A stretch of DNA of 40,141 nt from Candidatus Helarchaeota ASGARD archaeon Hel_GB_B (GTDB taxonomy: Archaea > Asgardarchaeota > Lokiarchaeia > Helarchaeales > HEL-GB-B): assembly GCA_005191425.1 (NCBI GenBank), contig SUPR01000021.1:1-40141 (forward strand), given 5' to 3'. Both the position numbers and the translations under genes were made by a program. Under the pieces are notes generated by a model that saw nothing but the letters and a program-made list of their open reading frames with translations, ran no database searches and was not told the DNA's origin. Positions 7,701 through 16,124 of this stretch are shown piece after piece (position 1 is the stretch's first letter; each line of letters starts with the position of its first letter).

Positions 7701-8825
7701 ATGGCTGAAAAAAGTGCTTTAGTAACTGGAGCAAGCGGACATTGTGGTACTTTTATGGTTAAATTATTAAAGGAAAAAGGTTGGCATGTTGTTGCTACAG
7801 ATCTTAAGAAACAAGAGCAAGACCAATTATTTCAAGGCGCAAAAAAGTTTTTCGATAAGCAATTTTTGAGCACCTTTATGGACAAGGATGATGTATTTAT
7901 CGAGGCTGATTTGACAAAAAAAGAAACGTTAAAACCCTTATTTGATTATGATTTTGATACCATTTTTTCAATTGCTTCGTTATATGATTATTTCGCACTA
8001 TTAGACGATTTGATGCGCATTAATGTCGGTGGCTTGAAAAATTTAATTGAAATGACACTTGAAAAAGGTAATGTAAAACGATTTCTTCACTGGAGTACAT
8101 GCGGTGTTTATGGAGAACCTAAATATAAAAAAGAGAAAGGATTCCCATTACCTGCTGATGAAACTGCGCCATATGATCCACCAAATAATTATTCAATTAC
8201 AAAAGCAGAACAAGAGAAATTATTATACAAGTATTATGAAGAACAGAAACTTCCAATAATTATTATAAGACCGGCTCCAATTGTTGGGCCATATCAATCA
8301 TATGGTGGTTTTCATACATTCTTTATACAATATGCAGTAGGGACAACGGTAATTCCTGCAATTTATCCAAGGAAAAAGAAGCTAAGATTTCCATGTATTC
8401 ATGTAGAAGATTTAGTTAGAGCAGCATATCATTTAGCAACATATGAACCTGTAGATAAAGTCATTGGAGAACCTTTTAATGTAGTCCATGATTCTCCTTA
8501 TGAAGAAGACTTTATTCAATTATGCGGAGATACTATGGGTTTGAGATATTTTCGAATTCCAATTTGGTTTCCAATGTATAAAGTATTTGCAAAATTAGCT
8601 CTCTTATGGAGTGAATACATTGAACATAAAGCAAGGAAACGAGGTGTAAGATCAAAAATAGATGTCCCAATGGTCAAATATATTACCCACAACTACTATT
8701 TCTCAAACAAAAAAATAAAAGATCTTGAATTTAGATTCAAATATACGTGGGATCAAGCAATTGTAGATACTATTAATTGGTACTATGACCACGGTTGGTT
8801 TGAACGCGGATTTTATAAAAGTTAA
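7701..8825 (+). CDS. NAD(P)-dependent epimerase/dehydratase (extended SDR family)
   Basis: A protein of about 374 residues with an N-terminal Rossmann fold (VTGASGHCGTFMVKLL, the GxxGxxG loop). The catalytic site has Ser in WSTCGVYGE and the Y-S-I-T-K (YxxxK) pair. RPAPIVGP and the VEDLVRAAYHLA stretch are typical of extended short-chain dehydrogenases acting on nucleotide sugars, sterols or lipid-linked substrates. The C-terminal third is basic and hydrophobic, which may suit membrane contact. ATG at 7701 is chosen because GGAGGT lies about 10 bases before it; the longer frame would start at a TTG inside or upstream of that site. The next gene, a membrane protein, begins 10 bases after the stop, so the two form an operon, perhaps for a lipid or polyprenyl substrate. 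The substrate is not identifiable. Confidence 0.88.
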   Translation: MAEKSALVTGASGHCGTFMVKLLKEKGWHVVATDLKKQEQDQLFQGAKKFFDKQFLSTFMDKDDVFIEADLTKKETLKPLFDYDFDTIFSIASLYDYFALLDDLMRINVGGLKNLIEMTLEKGNVKRFLHWSTCGVYGEPKYKKEKGFPLPADETAPYDPPNNYSITKAEQEKLLYKYYEEQKLPIIIIRPAPIVGPYQSYGGFHTFFIQYAVGTTVIPAIYPRKKKLRFPCIHVEDLVRAAYHLATYEPVDKVIGEPFNVVHDSPYEEDFIQLCGDTMGLRYFRIPIWFPMYKVFAKLALLWSEYIEHKARKRGVRSKIDVPMVKYITHNYYFSNKKIKDLEFRFKYTWDQAIVDTINWYYDHGWFERGFYKS

Positions 8826-8835
8826 GGTGATTAAA

Positions 8836-9333
8836 ATGATGTTATTGGGAATAATATTGTCAGTAATTTTTGGATTTATTAATACCTATATTGCAAAAAA
8901 ACTTTACTATAGAAATAAGGAAGCATACATGTGGTTAACCTTTATTTTTATTGGTATTCTGTGGATATTAGCAATATTAGCTGCATTTAATATCTGGAAT
9001 TATTATTGGTTTTTAGGTTATACAGAAGGAAATGATTTTCTATGGAATTGGCCCTTCAATACGTACGGCGGTGGGACAATCAATTTTGATTATACAGCAT
9101 TATCAGGTTATGAAATATTATTAATTCTAAGTTATCCATTTTGGTATAAATTTGGAGCGACAAGATTTCATCAACTTTTTGGGAGAAGACCTTGGCAAAA
9201 AGGCGCAATATATCTATTAACAGTTCCTAAACGTCCTAAAGGTCTTAAAAAGGGTGAAAAAGCAGTACAAGCACCATTATTAGAATTCGATAAAAAAGAA
9301 TCTAAAGGAATAGACCGAAAAATCGATATTTAA
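8836..9333 (+). CDS. small integral membrane protein linked to the SDR enzyme
   Basis: A protein of about 165 residues with hydrophobic spans near residues 2-18, 30-55 and 95-115, aromatic-rich loops (NIWNYYWFLGYTEGNDFLWNW), and a charged C-terminal tail. Function not recognised. The start is ATG at 8836 (ATG at 8839 adjacent), because the previous gene's stop is at 8823-8825 and AAGGTGAT lies just before it; a longer reading would overlap the epimerase gene. Its tight coupling to the SDR enzyme suggests a membrane partner or anchor for the same lipid or glycan pathway, which is inference. A T-tract at 9334-9341 follows. Confidence 0.75.
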   Translation: MMLLGIILSVIFGFINTYIAKKLYYRNKEAYMWLTFIFIGILWILAILAAFNIWNYYWFLGYTEGNDFLWNWPFNTYGGGTINFDYTALSGYEILLILSYPFWYKFGATRFHQLFGRRPWQKGAIYLLTVPKRPKGLKKGEKAVQAPLLEFDKKESKGIDRKIDI

Positions 9334-9720
9334 TTTTTTTTATCTCTTTTTATTTTAAGTCTTTATTTTAAGAAAAATTGAGTTTTTACAAATTTCGCTA
9401 CTCCATTGCAAATAATAAAATTATTAAAAATTCTGTTCTTATTTTAAAAATTACCAGAAAATTTTTCATTAATCACTGTAGATCTTCTCCAAATTTATTT
9501 TCTGTAGATTTAAAGAGTTTAAAAAGAATAACCAATAAAAATTTAACCAAAATATTTTTATAAAATAAATAATTTCATTATAGTGAAATATTTTTCTATA
9601 AGATAAAATTAAAAAATAAATTAAAAATAATAAGAGTAATATAAAACTGAATCGACATAGCAAAAAAATACTATAAATAAAAATTAAAATAATAACAAAA
9701 AAATAATAATTATTATTAAA
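9334..9720. other. gene-free A/T-rich spacer
   Basis: A T-run directly follows the membrane-protein stop and probably terminates that operon. The rest is extremely A/T-rich. Short open frames of about 60 codons exist on both strands but have no ribosome-binding site, biased codon use or recognisable residues. It marks the left edge of a more A/T-rich gene island. Confidence 0.5.
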
Positions 9721-10347
9721 ATGGCTAGAAAAATGAAAAAAGATCCTAATTTAATTTTTCTTTTATTGGGTATGACATTAAATAATCTAAAATTAAATAA
9801 TGAATATAATTTTAACGAATTAAGGAAAAAGGTGGGTATTCATTGGATCACTTTAAAGAAATATGCAAATTTAGTTGTATTTATCCAAAAATATTTTCCA
9901 AAAATAGATGTTAATAATAAAAGAAATACAATAAAAATAAATGAAATAAGTGAACGAATAAATGAATTTGATCCGCTAGAAAAACAATTATTAATTTTTT
10001 ATTTATCCAAAGCTTTTGATGAAAAATCTGCATTAAACCTGGAATTTTATGATGATGAACAATTAAATTCAATTAATATTTTAAAAGAAATTGGTTTTAT
10101 TAAAGAATATAATAATAAAGCCTATTTATCTTTAGAGGGACGAAATATGGGATATATTTTAATATCAGATATATATAATGAAATGGAAAAGATTATATTA
10201 GTCAAATCTGATCAAAAATCCATTACTGAAAAAAATTATACAAATAAATTAAATAAAATTAGAGAAGATATCAATAATTTAAAAATTTTAAATATATATC
10301 AAGGGAATGTTCAAAATTTGTCTCAAAATCTTATAATAAATTCGTGA
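9721..10347 (+). CDS. winged-helix-like protein of unknown function, first gene of the 9.7-13.9 kb island
   Basis: A 208-residue protein, rich in Lys, Asn and Ile. Residues 30-55 (FNELRKKVGIHWITLKKYANLV) read like a helix-turn-helix. The middle segment alternates helices with a short strand pair, NNKAYLSLEGRNMGY, which resembles a winged-helix wing. The C-terminus is a likely coiled coil (residues 165-190). No Shine-Dalgarno precedes the ATG, so a leaderless transcript is possible. It is followed after 56 bases by a large helical protein, then an ATPase and a zinc-ribbon protein, all on the same strand. A DNA-binding or adaptor role is a guess from the fold pattern; no family was recognised. 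Confidence 0.7.
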   Translation: MARKMKKDPNLIFLLLGMTLNNLKLNNEYNFNELRKKVGIHWITLKKYANLVVFIQKYFPKIDVNNKRNTIKINEISERINEFDPLEKQLLIFYLSKAFDEKSALNLEFYDDEQLNSINILKEIGFIKEYNNKAYLSLEGRNMGYILISDIYNEMEKIILVKSDQKSITEKNYTNKLNKIREDINNLKILNIYQGNVQNLSQNLIINS

Positions 10348-10403
10348 AAGAATTAATAATTTTATTTAAATATTAACATTCTGATTTTAAAAGTTAATTG
10401 AAG

Positions 10404-12212
10404 ATGATAAAAATTAGAGATCAATATAATTTTAGAAATAATAAAAGGAAAAAAAATAATATTATTATAAATATTATAAAATTTCAAATTGGAGATAATT
10501 TAGAAAATTTAAAAAAATTAGGAGTTATAGATGAATCTCAGGAGGAGATAGAACAAAAAATTATATATGATGGATTAATTTTTAAAAGAACTATTGAAAA
10601 ATATTTTAAAAATCAGGAATTAAATATTATTTTGGAATTTATAAAAAATTATCCAAAAAAATTACCAATTTTTAATTCTTTAATAATAAAAATAATACTT
10701 TATTATCGATACAGTTTTTTTGATTTGTTTTATAAAAATTTAATAGATCTAATGAACTTTACATTAGAAAAATATTATTTATCTGATCAATTTCGCTCTA
10801 ATGAACTAAATTTAAGAAAGATGCCCTTTAAATTAAGAATTTTAAGTAAGAATTTAATATACTATAGCAAAAAATTGTACAATATTTATCTAAATTTATA
10901 CAAACAATTTGACTTATGGTATGAAAATCTCTCACATTTAGATGAATTTCTTAGAATAGAAGAATTAAACACTTCAAAAATGATTTTAAAATATATCAAT
11001 AAAATAAGATTTAATTATATTTCATATATGATTGAAATTTATCATGGATTTTTAAATAAAAATATTGTTTCAAAAGAAAAAATAGAAATTATTAATAAAA
11101 GAATTAAAAATACCATAGAATATAATTTATTGAAAAAATATCGAGTTATATATACTAATTTTAAAGAAATAGAAGGAAAATTTGTGGAAATAAAAACATT
11201 AAATCCAGAGATTTACAATAATTTAAATATTATAAATAGAGAATTAAATAAAACTTCTAAAGGTATTAACACATTAATAAAAGAATTAAAGCAAAATGAT
11301 CAAATATATTCCATTCTTGAAAATCTGAAGTTTATAGAAGACTTTGATAGTCCACTATCTTTTTATGAAAATCATTTTAAAAATAAATTGTTAACAAATA
11401 AGCCATCGATAAGATTATTAGATATTTTTGATATAAATTTATTAACTGATTTAAACAAACTTTTTGATATTATGAAATATAACTTAATAGTTTCTAAAAA
11501 AATAAGTACTTTTAATTTTAATTTTAAGAAAAAATTAATTAAAATAATTGAAAATTCAAAAATCAAAAATTTTTACACAAAACTAACTTTATTTTGTTTA
11601 TATTTTTCAATATTTAATAAAGAAAAAGTTAGCTCGTTATTTATTGAAATTATTAATGAATTAATAATATCTGAAAAAAATATAGAAGAAATCATTAGTT
11701 CCCAAGATCTTTTTTTTAGATTATTTGATCAACAAAAATTATTTTTATTTAATAATGATTATAGACTAAATTTAAATATTATTCGATTAGAAAAAGAATT
11801 ATTTAATGGTTTTATTAATGAAATTTTTTATCATATTGATAAAAGTCAAAAAAATTTAAATTTTCTTTACTCTATTTTTATTGAAACTTGTAGAAAATTA
11901 TTTTTAGATAAAAAATTAATAATTTGTGCTAAAATAATAGGTTTTGCGTATAATTTAGGTATATTTAAAAATATTAAAAATAGTGAGGCATCATTCGTTT
12001 CTATTTTTAATAAGAAATTTTATGATGTTATAAAAATATTATCTGTTGATAAATCGGATTTTAAATTGGCATTAGAAAATTTAAAATGCTTAAAAGTTAT
12101 TTCTAAATATACAAAAGATAATTCTTATTATGAAAATGCTTTACAAATAATCAAAGAAATTTGGGCAGAATATTTTATTGATGATAAATTAAATATATTA
12201 TCAAAATCATAA
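10404..12212 (+). CDS. large helical protein of unknown function
   Basis: A protein of about 602 residues, almost entirely predicted helix, with very high Lys/Asn/Ile/Leu content and few Gly, Pro or Cys. No membrane segments, zinc sites or enzyme motifs were found. Residues roughly 185-310 carry heptad-like Leu/Ile/Asn spacing consistent with coiled coil. ATG at 10404 is preferred over the in-frame TTG at 10398. It sits between the winged-helix-like protein and the ParA-type ATPase, with 25 bases to the latter, so co-expression is likely. By analogy with other ParA-linked clusters it could be a scaffold or cargo-binding partner, but nothing in the sequence proves this. No homologue was recognised. 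Confidence 0.7.
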   Translation: MIKIRDQYNFRNNKRKKNNIIINIIKFQIGDNLENLKKLGVIDESQEEIEQKIIYDGLIFKRTIEKYFKNQELNIILEFIKNYPKKLPIFNSLIIKIILYYRYSFFDLFYKNLIDLMNFTLEKYYLSDQFRSNELNLRKMPFKLRILSKNLIYYSKKLYNIYLNLYKQFDLWYENLSHLDEFLRIEELNTSKMILKYINKIRFNYISYMIEIYHGFLNKNIVSKEKIEIINKRIKNTIEYNLLKKYRVIYTNFKEIEGKFVEIKTLNPEIYNNLNIINRELNKTSKGINTLIKELKQNDQIYSILENLKFIEDFDSPLSFYENHFKNKLLTNKPSIRLLDIFDINLLTDLNKLFDIMKYNLIVSKKISTFNFNFKKKLIKIIENSKIKNFYTKLTLFCLYFSIFNKEKVSSLFIEIINELIISEKNIEEIISSQDLFFRLFDQQKLFLFNNDYRLNLNIIRLEKELFNGFINEIFYHIDKSQKNLNFLYSIFIETCRKLFLDKKLIICAKIIGFAYNLGIFKNIKNSEASFVSIFNKKFYDVIKILSVDKSDFKLALENLKCLKVISKYTKDNSYYENALQIIKEIWAEYFIDDKLNILSKS

Positions 12213-12237
12213 ATCTGAAATTAAAGGGTAAATTTTT

Positions 12238-13164
12238 ATGGATAATACTAAATTTATTAGCTTAAGTTCTATTCGTGGTGGTTCTGGAAAAACTACAATT
12301 GCTTTAGGTCTATCGATTAATTTGACAAAATCAGGAAAAAAAGTATTACTTATAGATTTTGATTTGGCAGGACCGTTTCTAGATATAATTTTTAATTATA
12401 AACCAATATATACTTTAACTCATTATATTACAAGAAAAAATTTAGACATAGATTCGAAAATCTTGACTAAAAAGGAATTTAACTTGACATTAAAGCATAT
12501 TATTAAAAATTTTAAAATAAACAACATTAATCTCGATGTAATATTCGCTGATAGAGAATTATATAATATGAAAACATGTTTAAAAATTTTGGAAACAAAT
12601 GAAGGTCTTGAGTTCGTTTCCAACATTTTCAATGATTTAAAAGAAAATTATAATTATGATTATATTATAATTGATAATGGCCCAGGTATATTAGATACAA
12701 ATTTAATTTCAAATTTTATATCAAACTTCGTTTTTTTTATATTAAGAAAAAGAAATTCTGAAATAAAAGATCTTGGATATTGGATAAATATTTTTAAAAA
12801 TGCATTTTCCCAAAGCGATCAATTAATAGAGTGGGGGATTATATTTAATCAAAAAGTAAATAATAAAGTATTAATAAAAAATGACGAAATAAAAGATAAA
12901 ATTATTTTAGAAATTCCATTTTATCAAGATTTTGGAAAAATTACGGATAATGAATTTAAATATCTGATGAATAACGAGGAACACCCGTTCTTCAAGGACT
13001 TAAATTTAATTTTAGATTTCATGAAAAAAGAAACTGAAATAATAGACAAAAATTTATTTTGTGTTAATTGTGGAAGTAAATTAAGATTTTTTAATAAGAA
13101 TAGAAAAGATTATCAATATTTTTGCAAAAAATGTAATGCATGGGTAAAATCAAAAGGGAGTTAA
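12238..13164 (+). CDS. ParA/MinD-type ATPase with C-terminal zinc ribbon
   Basis: A 308-residue SIMIBI-class P-loop ATPase. The Walker A is S-I-R-G-G-S-G-K-T-T (R13 to T20), with the catalytic P-loop Lys K18. The deviant 'signature' Lys of ParA/MinD (KGGxGKT) is Arg here. LIDFDLAGPFLD follows as the A' segment, and YDYIIIDNGPG replaces the usual DTPAG. The C-terminus carries a zinc ribbon with C275, C278, C296 and C299, which is unusual for ParA proteins. No ParB or MinE gene is adjacent. An AAAGGGT ribbon-binding sequence lies 5-7 bases before the ATG. Such ATPases position plasmids, chemosensory arrays or other cargo by ATP-driven dimerisation. Here the neighbours suggest a complex with the two unknown proteins upstream and the zinc-ribbon protein downstream (inference). 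Confidence 0.88.
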   Translation: MDNTKFISLSSIRGGSGKTTIALGLSINLTKSGKKVLLIDFDLAGPFLDIIFNYKPIYTLTHYITRKNLDIDSKILTKKEFNLTLKHIIKNFKINNINLDVIFADRELYNMKTCLKILETNEGLEFVSNIFNDLKENYNYDYIIIDNGPGILDTNLISNFISNFVFFILRKRNSEIKDLGYWINIFKNAFSQSDQLIEWGIIFNQKVNNKVLIKNDEIKDKIILEIPFYQDFGKITDNEFKYLMNNEEHPFFKDLNLILDFMKKETEIIDKNLFCVNCGSKLRFFNKNRKDYQYFCKKCNAWVKSKGS

Positions 13165-13213
13165 AGATTTTAGAAAATAATATATCGATCATATAATCTG
13201 GATGTTTTCATAA

Positions 13214-13894
13214 ATGGTTGAACTGACTATTATTGATAAAATTAAAGATGATATAAAACTAATGTATTATTTATATAAAATAGATAAAAATGATCATTAT
13301 AATATGCCTAATTTTATTAATACAGGAAATTTAAAAAATAAACTAATTAAAATGGGTATAATTGAATTTGTATCAAAAAAAAAGCATTTACATGAAAAAA
13401 CAATTCAAACAACAAAAAAAGGATCTTTAACCATTAGATTTTTAAAGGAAAATAAATATTTTGAGCCATTTGATTTAATTAGTTCAATAGATAATATCGA
13501 AACTTTTGAAAAAAAATATTATACTATTTTAGAAAAAAATAAATTAAAAAATGAATTATTAAGAATTCAGGATAATTTTTATTTTCTAAAACATTTAATA
13601 AATAAAAGACATAACAACGATAATTTAACTTTTAATATAGAAATTTATATTGCTGGTCATGAAATTTCTAAAAAAATTACATTAAAAATTTTACACATTA
13701 ACGAATTAGATAATGAAATTTCTATGAAAATTCAGTTTTTTTGTCCGCGTTGCGAGAATACCGTTTTTGTAGAAGATTTAAATTTGAATGAATATAATTG
13801 TTATGATCAAAAAAAAATTAAATGTGATAAATGTAATGCTAATATTATTTTTACAAAAAATCTTGAAAGGTGGTACCTTTTAGATGGAGATTGA
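13214..13894 (+). CDS. winged-helix-like protein with C-terminal zinc ribbon
   Basis: A 226-residue protein. The N-terminal part (about 1-75) resembles a winged helix: a helix pair, then KNKLIKMGIIEFVSKKK and a TTKKGSLTIRFL segment, as in MarR/ArsR-like domains. A helical linker follows. Residues 177-207 form a zinc ribbon with C177, C180, C204 and C207. It is the last gene of the same-strand cluster, 49 bases after the ATPase. The ATPase and this protein share the unusual feature of C-terminal zinc ribbons, which may be an assembly surface (inference). No Shine-Dalgarno was seen. Function unknown. Confidence 0.72.
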   Translation: MVELTIIDKIKDDIKLMYYLYKIDKNDHYNMPNFINTGNLKNKLIKMGIIEFVSKKKHLHEKTIQTTKKGSLTIRFLKENKYFEPFDLISSIDNIETFEKKYYTILEKNKLKNELLRIQDNFYFLKHLINKRHNNDNLTFNIEIYIAGHEISKKITLKILHINELDNEISMKIQFFCPRCENTVFVEDLNLNEYNCYDQKKIKCDKCNANIIFTKNLERWYLLDGD

Positions 13895-14309
13895 AATCCA
13901 TTTTTATAATTTTGATCCATTTTAATAAAATTTAATAATACTACGAGTTATTTTAGAAAATATTTTTTAATATAAATATAATATTATTTATAATATTTCG
14001 GACATTCTATTTTAAATTTTTATAAATAGAGAGATTAAAGCAAAAAAGTAATCTTTAAGGAATTATAATTTTTCACAGATTCCACATAAAACCTAGCACC
14101 TTAATTCTTTATCTATAAGTAAAAAAATCCATTGAATTAATTTCAAGTTTTTATTAACAGCAATTTTTCCACTATGAAATATTGTAGAATAATATTAGAC
14201 ATGTTATTATATTAAAAAACAGATCAGAGCATATCTAATTTTTTAGACTAAAACTATTAATTTTTTTATGATATACAATTTAAAAAAAAACTCGAAAATT
14301 TAAAAATTT
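13895..14309. other. gene-free spacer between convergent genes
   Basis: About 415 bases between the end of the zinc-ribbon gene and the end of the MFS gene on the other strand. It is A/T-rich, with no open frame of note and no recognised RNA. It probably holds the terminators of both flanking genes and marks the right edge of the A/T-rich island. Confidence 0.5.
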
Positions 14310-15581
14310 TCATTTAACAGATTTAATTTCATCTTTTTCGGTTTTTAGCACAAATTTAAAGATTAAACCTGAAACTAAAAGTGAACTACCTAAAATAGGG
14401 CATATAATATAAAAAGCATTTTCCATTCCGAAGAAAGATATTATAAAAAACATAATCATGGTACCAGTAGCGCCAGATAAATTCATAAAAATAGAGTTAA
14501 CGCCCATATAAGAAGCTTCTTGCTTTTTCTTTATCAGGTCCATTACAATTGACATTGGAAATACGAATATAGCAGCAAGTCCAACAGCAATTAATACAAT
14601 GAATATTAGTCCTTGTATAAGCATATAACCAAAAGACTTAGTAAAGTAAAATAAAGATCCAAATGGGAAAACTATTCCCATATAAATGAGAGCAAAGACC
14701 ATTGTCCGTTTTTTACCCCATTTATCTCCTTTAACTAAATAAACCACAAAAAATATACCTATAATTCCGAGTAATAACCCTGCAAATGGCCCAAATTCTT
14801 CTTCAGTTGGTAGACCTAAAATGACTGCAGCAATTGGACCTAAAGCTGCCAGGACTAAATTAAAAGCCATATTCCAGAGAAATTGACAGATTTCAAAAAT
14901 GATAAATTTTTTATTTTTAATTATTTCGATGAATGGAATTTTCTCTTCAGCAGGTTCAAATTGAGATTTAGGTTCTTTTATCATTAAAATTGTTATAAAA
15001 TTTGAGATAATTAATATTATAGCATAGATTAAAGATACTATTAACCAAGATTTTACCAATAAAATTATAATAGGAGGTAATATTAACCCCAGTGCTGTAC
15101 CAATTCCACCAAATAGTCCATAAGTTCCAGACATTTTAACTCTATTTTCAGGAAGTGTGATATCAGCCATTAATCCAAGATAGGGAGTATTAAGGGCATT
15201 AATGCAAACTGAATAAATAATATAAATTAGCATCAAATATATAATTGCATTATCATAATTGGTTGAGTATGGAAATGTAAGTAATATGAAAAAAATACCA
15301 GTTAGTGGCGAAGAGATAGCCATCCAAATTCGCCTTTTTCCCCATTTAGTCCTGGTTTTATCACTTAAATATCCAAAAAGAGGGCCAGCAAATATGCCAA
15401 TTATTAAGCCAACAGAGATTAACAAAAACCTTATTGCATCTTCATTAAGTGTAAAGTTTAATCCGCCCTCTGAAATATCACCGGTAAGAAAATGAAACAT
15501 ATAAGTAGCAGGAAATGAAAATAAAAGAAAAATACCAAAATTCGAGATGGCATAAAAAATTTTATTCTGTTTCTCTTCCAA
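14310..15581 (-). CDS. MFS transporter, glycoside-pentoside-hexuronide:cation symporter (MelB-like) type
   Basis: A 423-residue membrane protein with 12 predicted helices. The cytoplasmic loop 2-3 motif GYLSDKTRTKWGKRRIW is the hallmark of the MFS_2/GPH symporters (G-x-x-x-D-x-x-x-x-x-x-G-x-R-R). A central charged loop near residues 200-220 divides the two halves, and the second half repeats the motif weakly (VKGDKWGKKRT). Family members import sugars or glycosides with H+ or Na+. The substrate is not deducible and there are no sugar-metabolic genes directly beside it. The start is TTG at 15581, with GGTGT about 7 bases upstream. The gene is monocistronic and faces away from the MgtE-type gene. 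Confidence 0.88.
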   Translation of the reverse strand: MEEKQNKIFYAISNFGIFLLFSFPATYMFHFLTGDISEGGLNFTLNEDAIRFLLISVGLIIGIFAGPLFGYLSDKTRTKWGKRRIWMAISSPLTGIFFILLTFPYSTNYDNAIIYLMLIYIIYSVCINALNTPYLGLMADITLPENRVKMSGTYGLFGGIGTALGLILPPIIILLVKSWLIVSLIYAIILIISNFITILMIKEPKSQFEPAEEKIPFIEIIKNKKFIIFEICQFLWNMAFNLVLAALGPIAAVILGLPTEEEFGPFAGLLLGIIGIFFVVYLVKGDKWGKKRTMVFALIYMGIVFPFGSLFYFTKSFGYMLIQGLIFIVLIAVGLAAIFVFPMSIVMDLIKKKQEASYMGVNSIFMNLSGATGTMIMFFIISFFGMENAFYIICPILGSSLLVSGLIFKFVLKTEKDEIKSVK

Positions 15582-16124
15582 TTATGAACACCAAATATAG
15601 ATTTTTTATACAAAATAAAATATTGATTGTTTCTTAAATGTGATTTTGAATTTGTATGTTAATTCAAAAATAGGAAATTAATTTTTAAGTATATCTAATA
15701 AAAAATATTTTATTATTATTAAAATTTTCAAGAAACAACTTAAACTTATTTTAAGTATTTTTTACTGAAAAAATAATTTAAATCAAATAGAAATAGAGTC
15801 GATGCAAGCTATTTATAAAAAAATTTATAAAAGACAAAAATTTACTTAAATTATAAAAGCGAATGAATAAAAAATATCGATATAAAATTTTGGAATTTCT
15901 GCATCGGTTATAGGAATTTAAGATTTAAATTTAAAAACAAATTAACACTATTAAACAGCACGGACAATTTCTGAATTTTGCTATATATATGTCTGCGTGT
16001 ACTTAATCTTCCAGTGTTAAGATTATAACTGTAGAATCTATAGAATATCAATTTGGTTTAAATAATAGTTTAAAATTTTATTCCCCACACTTCTTGGAGG
16101 TGCTAAGAATAAAAGGTGAGACAT
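15582..16124 (+). promoter_or_regulatory. long leader region of the MgtE-type gene with two small hairpins
   Basis: About 540 bases without a gene between divergent starts. Two potential hairpins lie before the cation transporter. One has 7 base pairs (16004-16010 with 16019-16025). The other has 5 base pairs (TTCTT 16091-16095 with AAGAA 16105-16109), and its loop presents GGAGG. A second, properly placed ribosome-binding site AAAGGTGA lies at 16113-16119. The arrangement could allow translational control of a magnesium transporter, but it is weak and no known riboswitch was recognised. Confidence 0.3.

Noticed and set aside
9378..9663. Short open frames on both strands in the 9334-9720 spacer
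   Set aside because: No ribosome-binding site, no protein-like composition and mutual overlap; they look like random A/T-rich frames.
13895..14309. Possible small RNA in the spacer right of the island
   Set aside because: No G/C-rich core, stable stem or promoter-terminator pair was visible.
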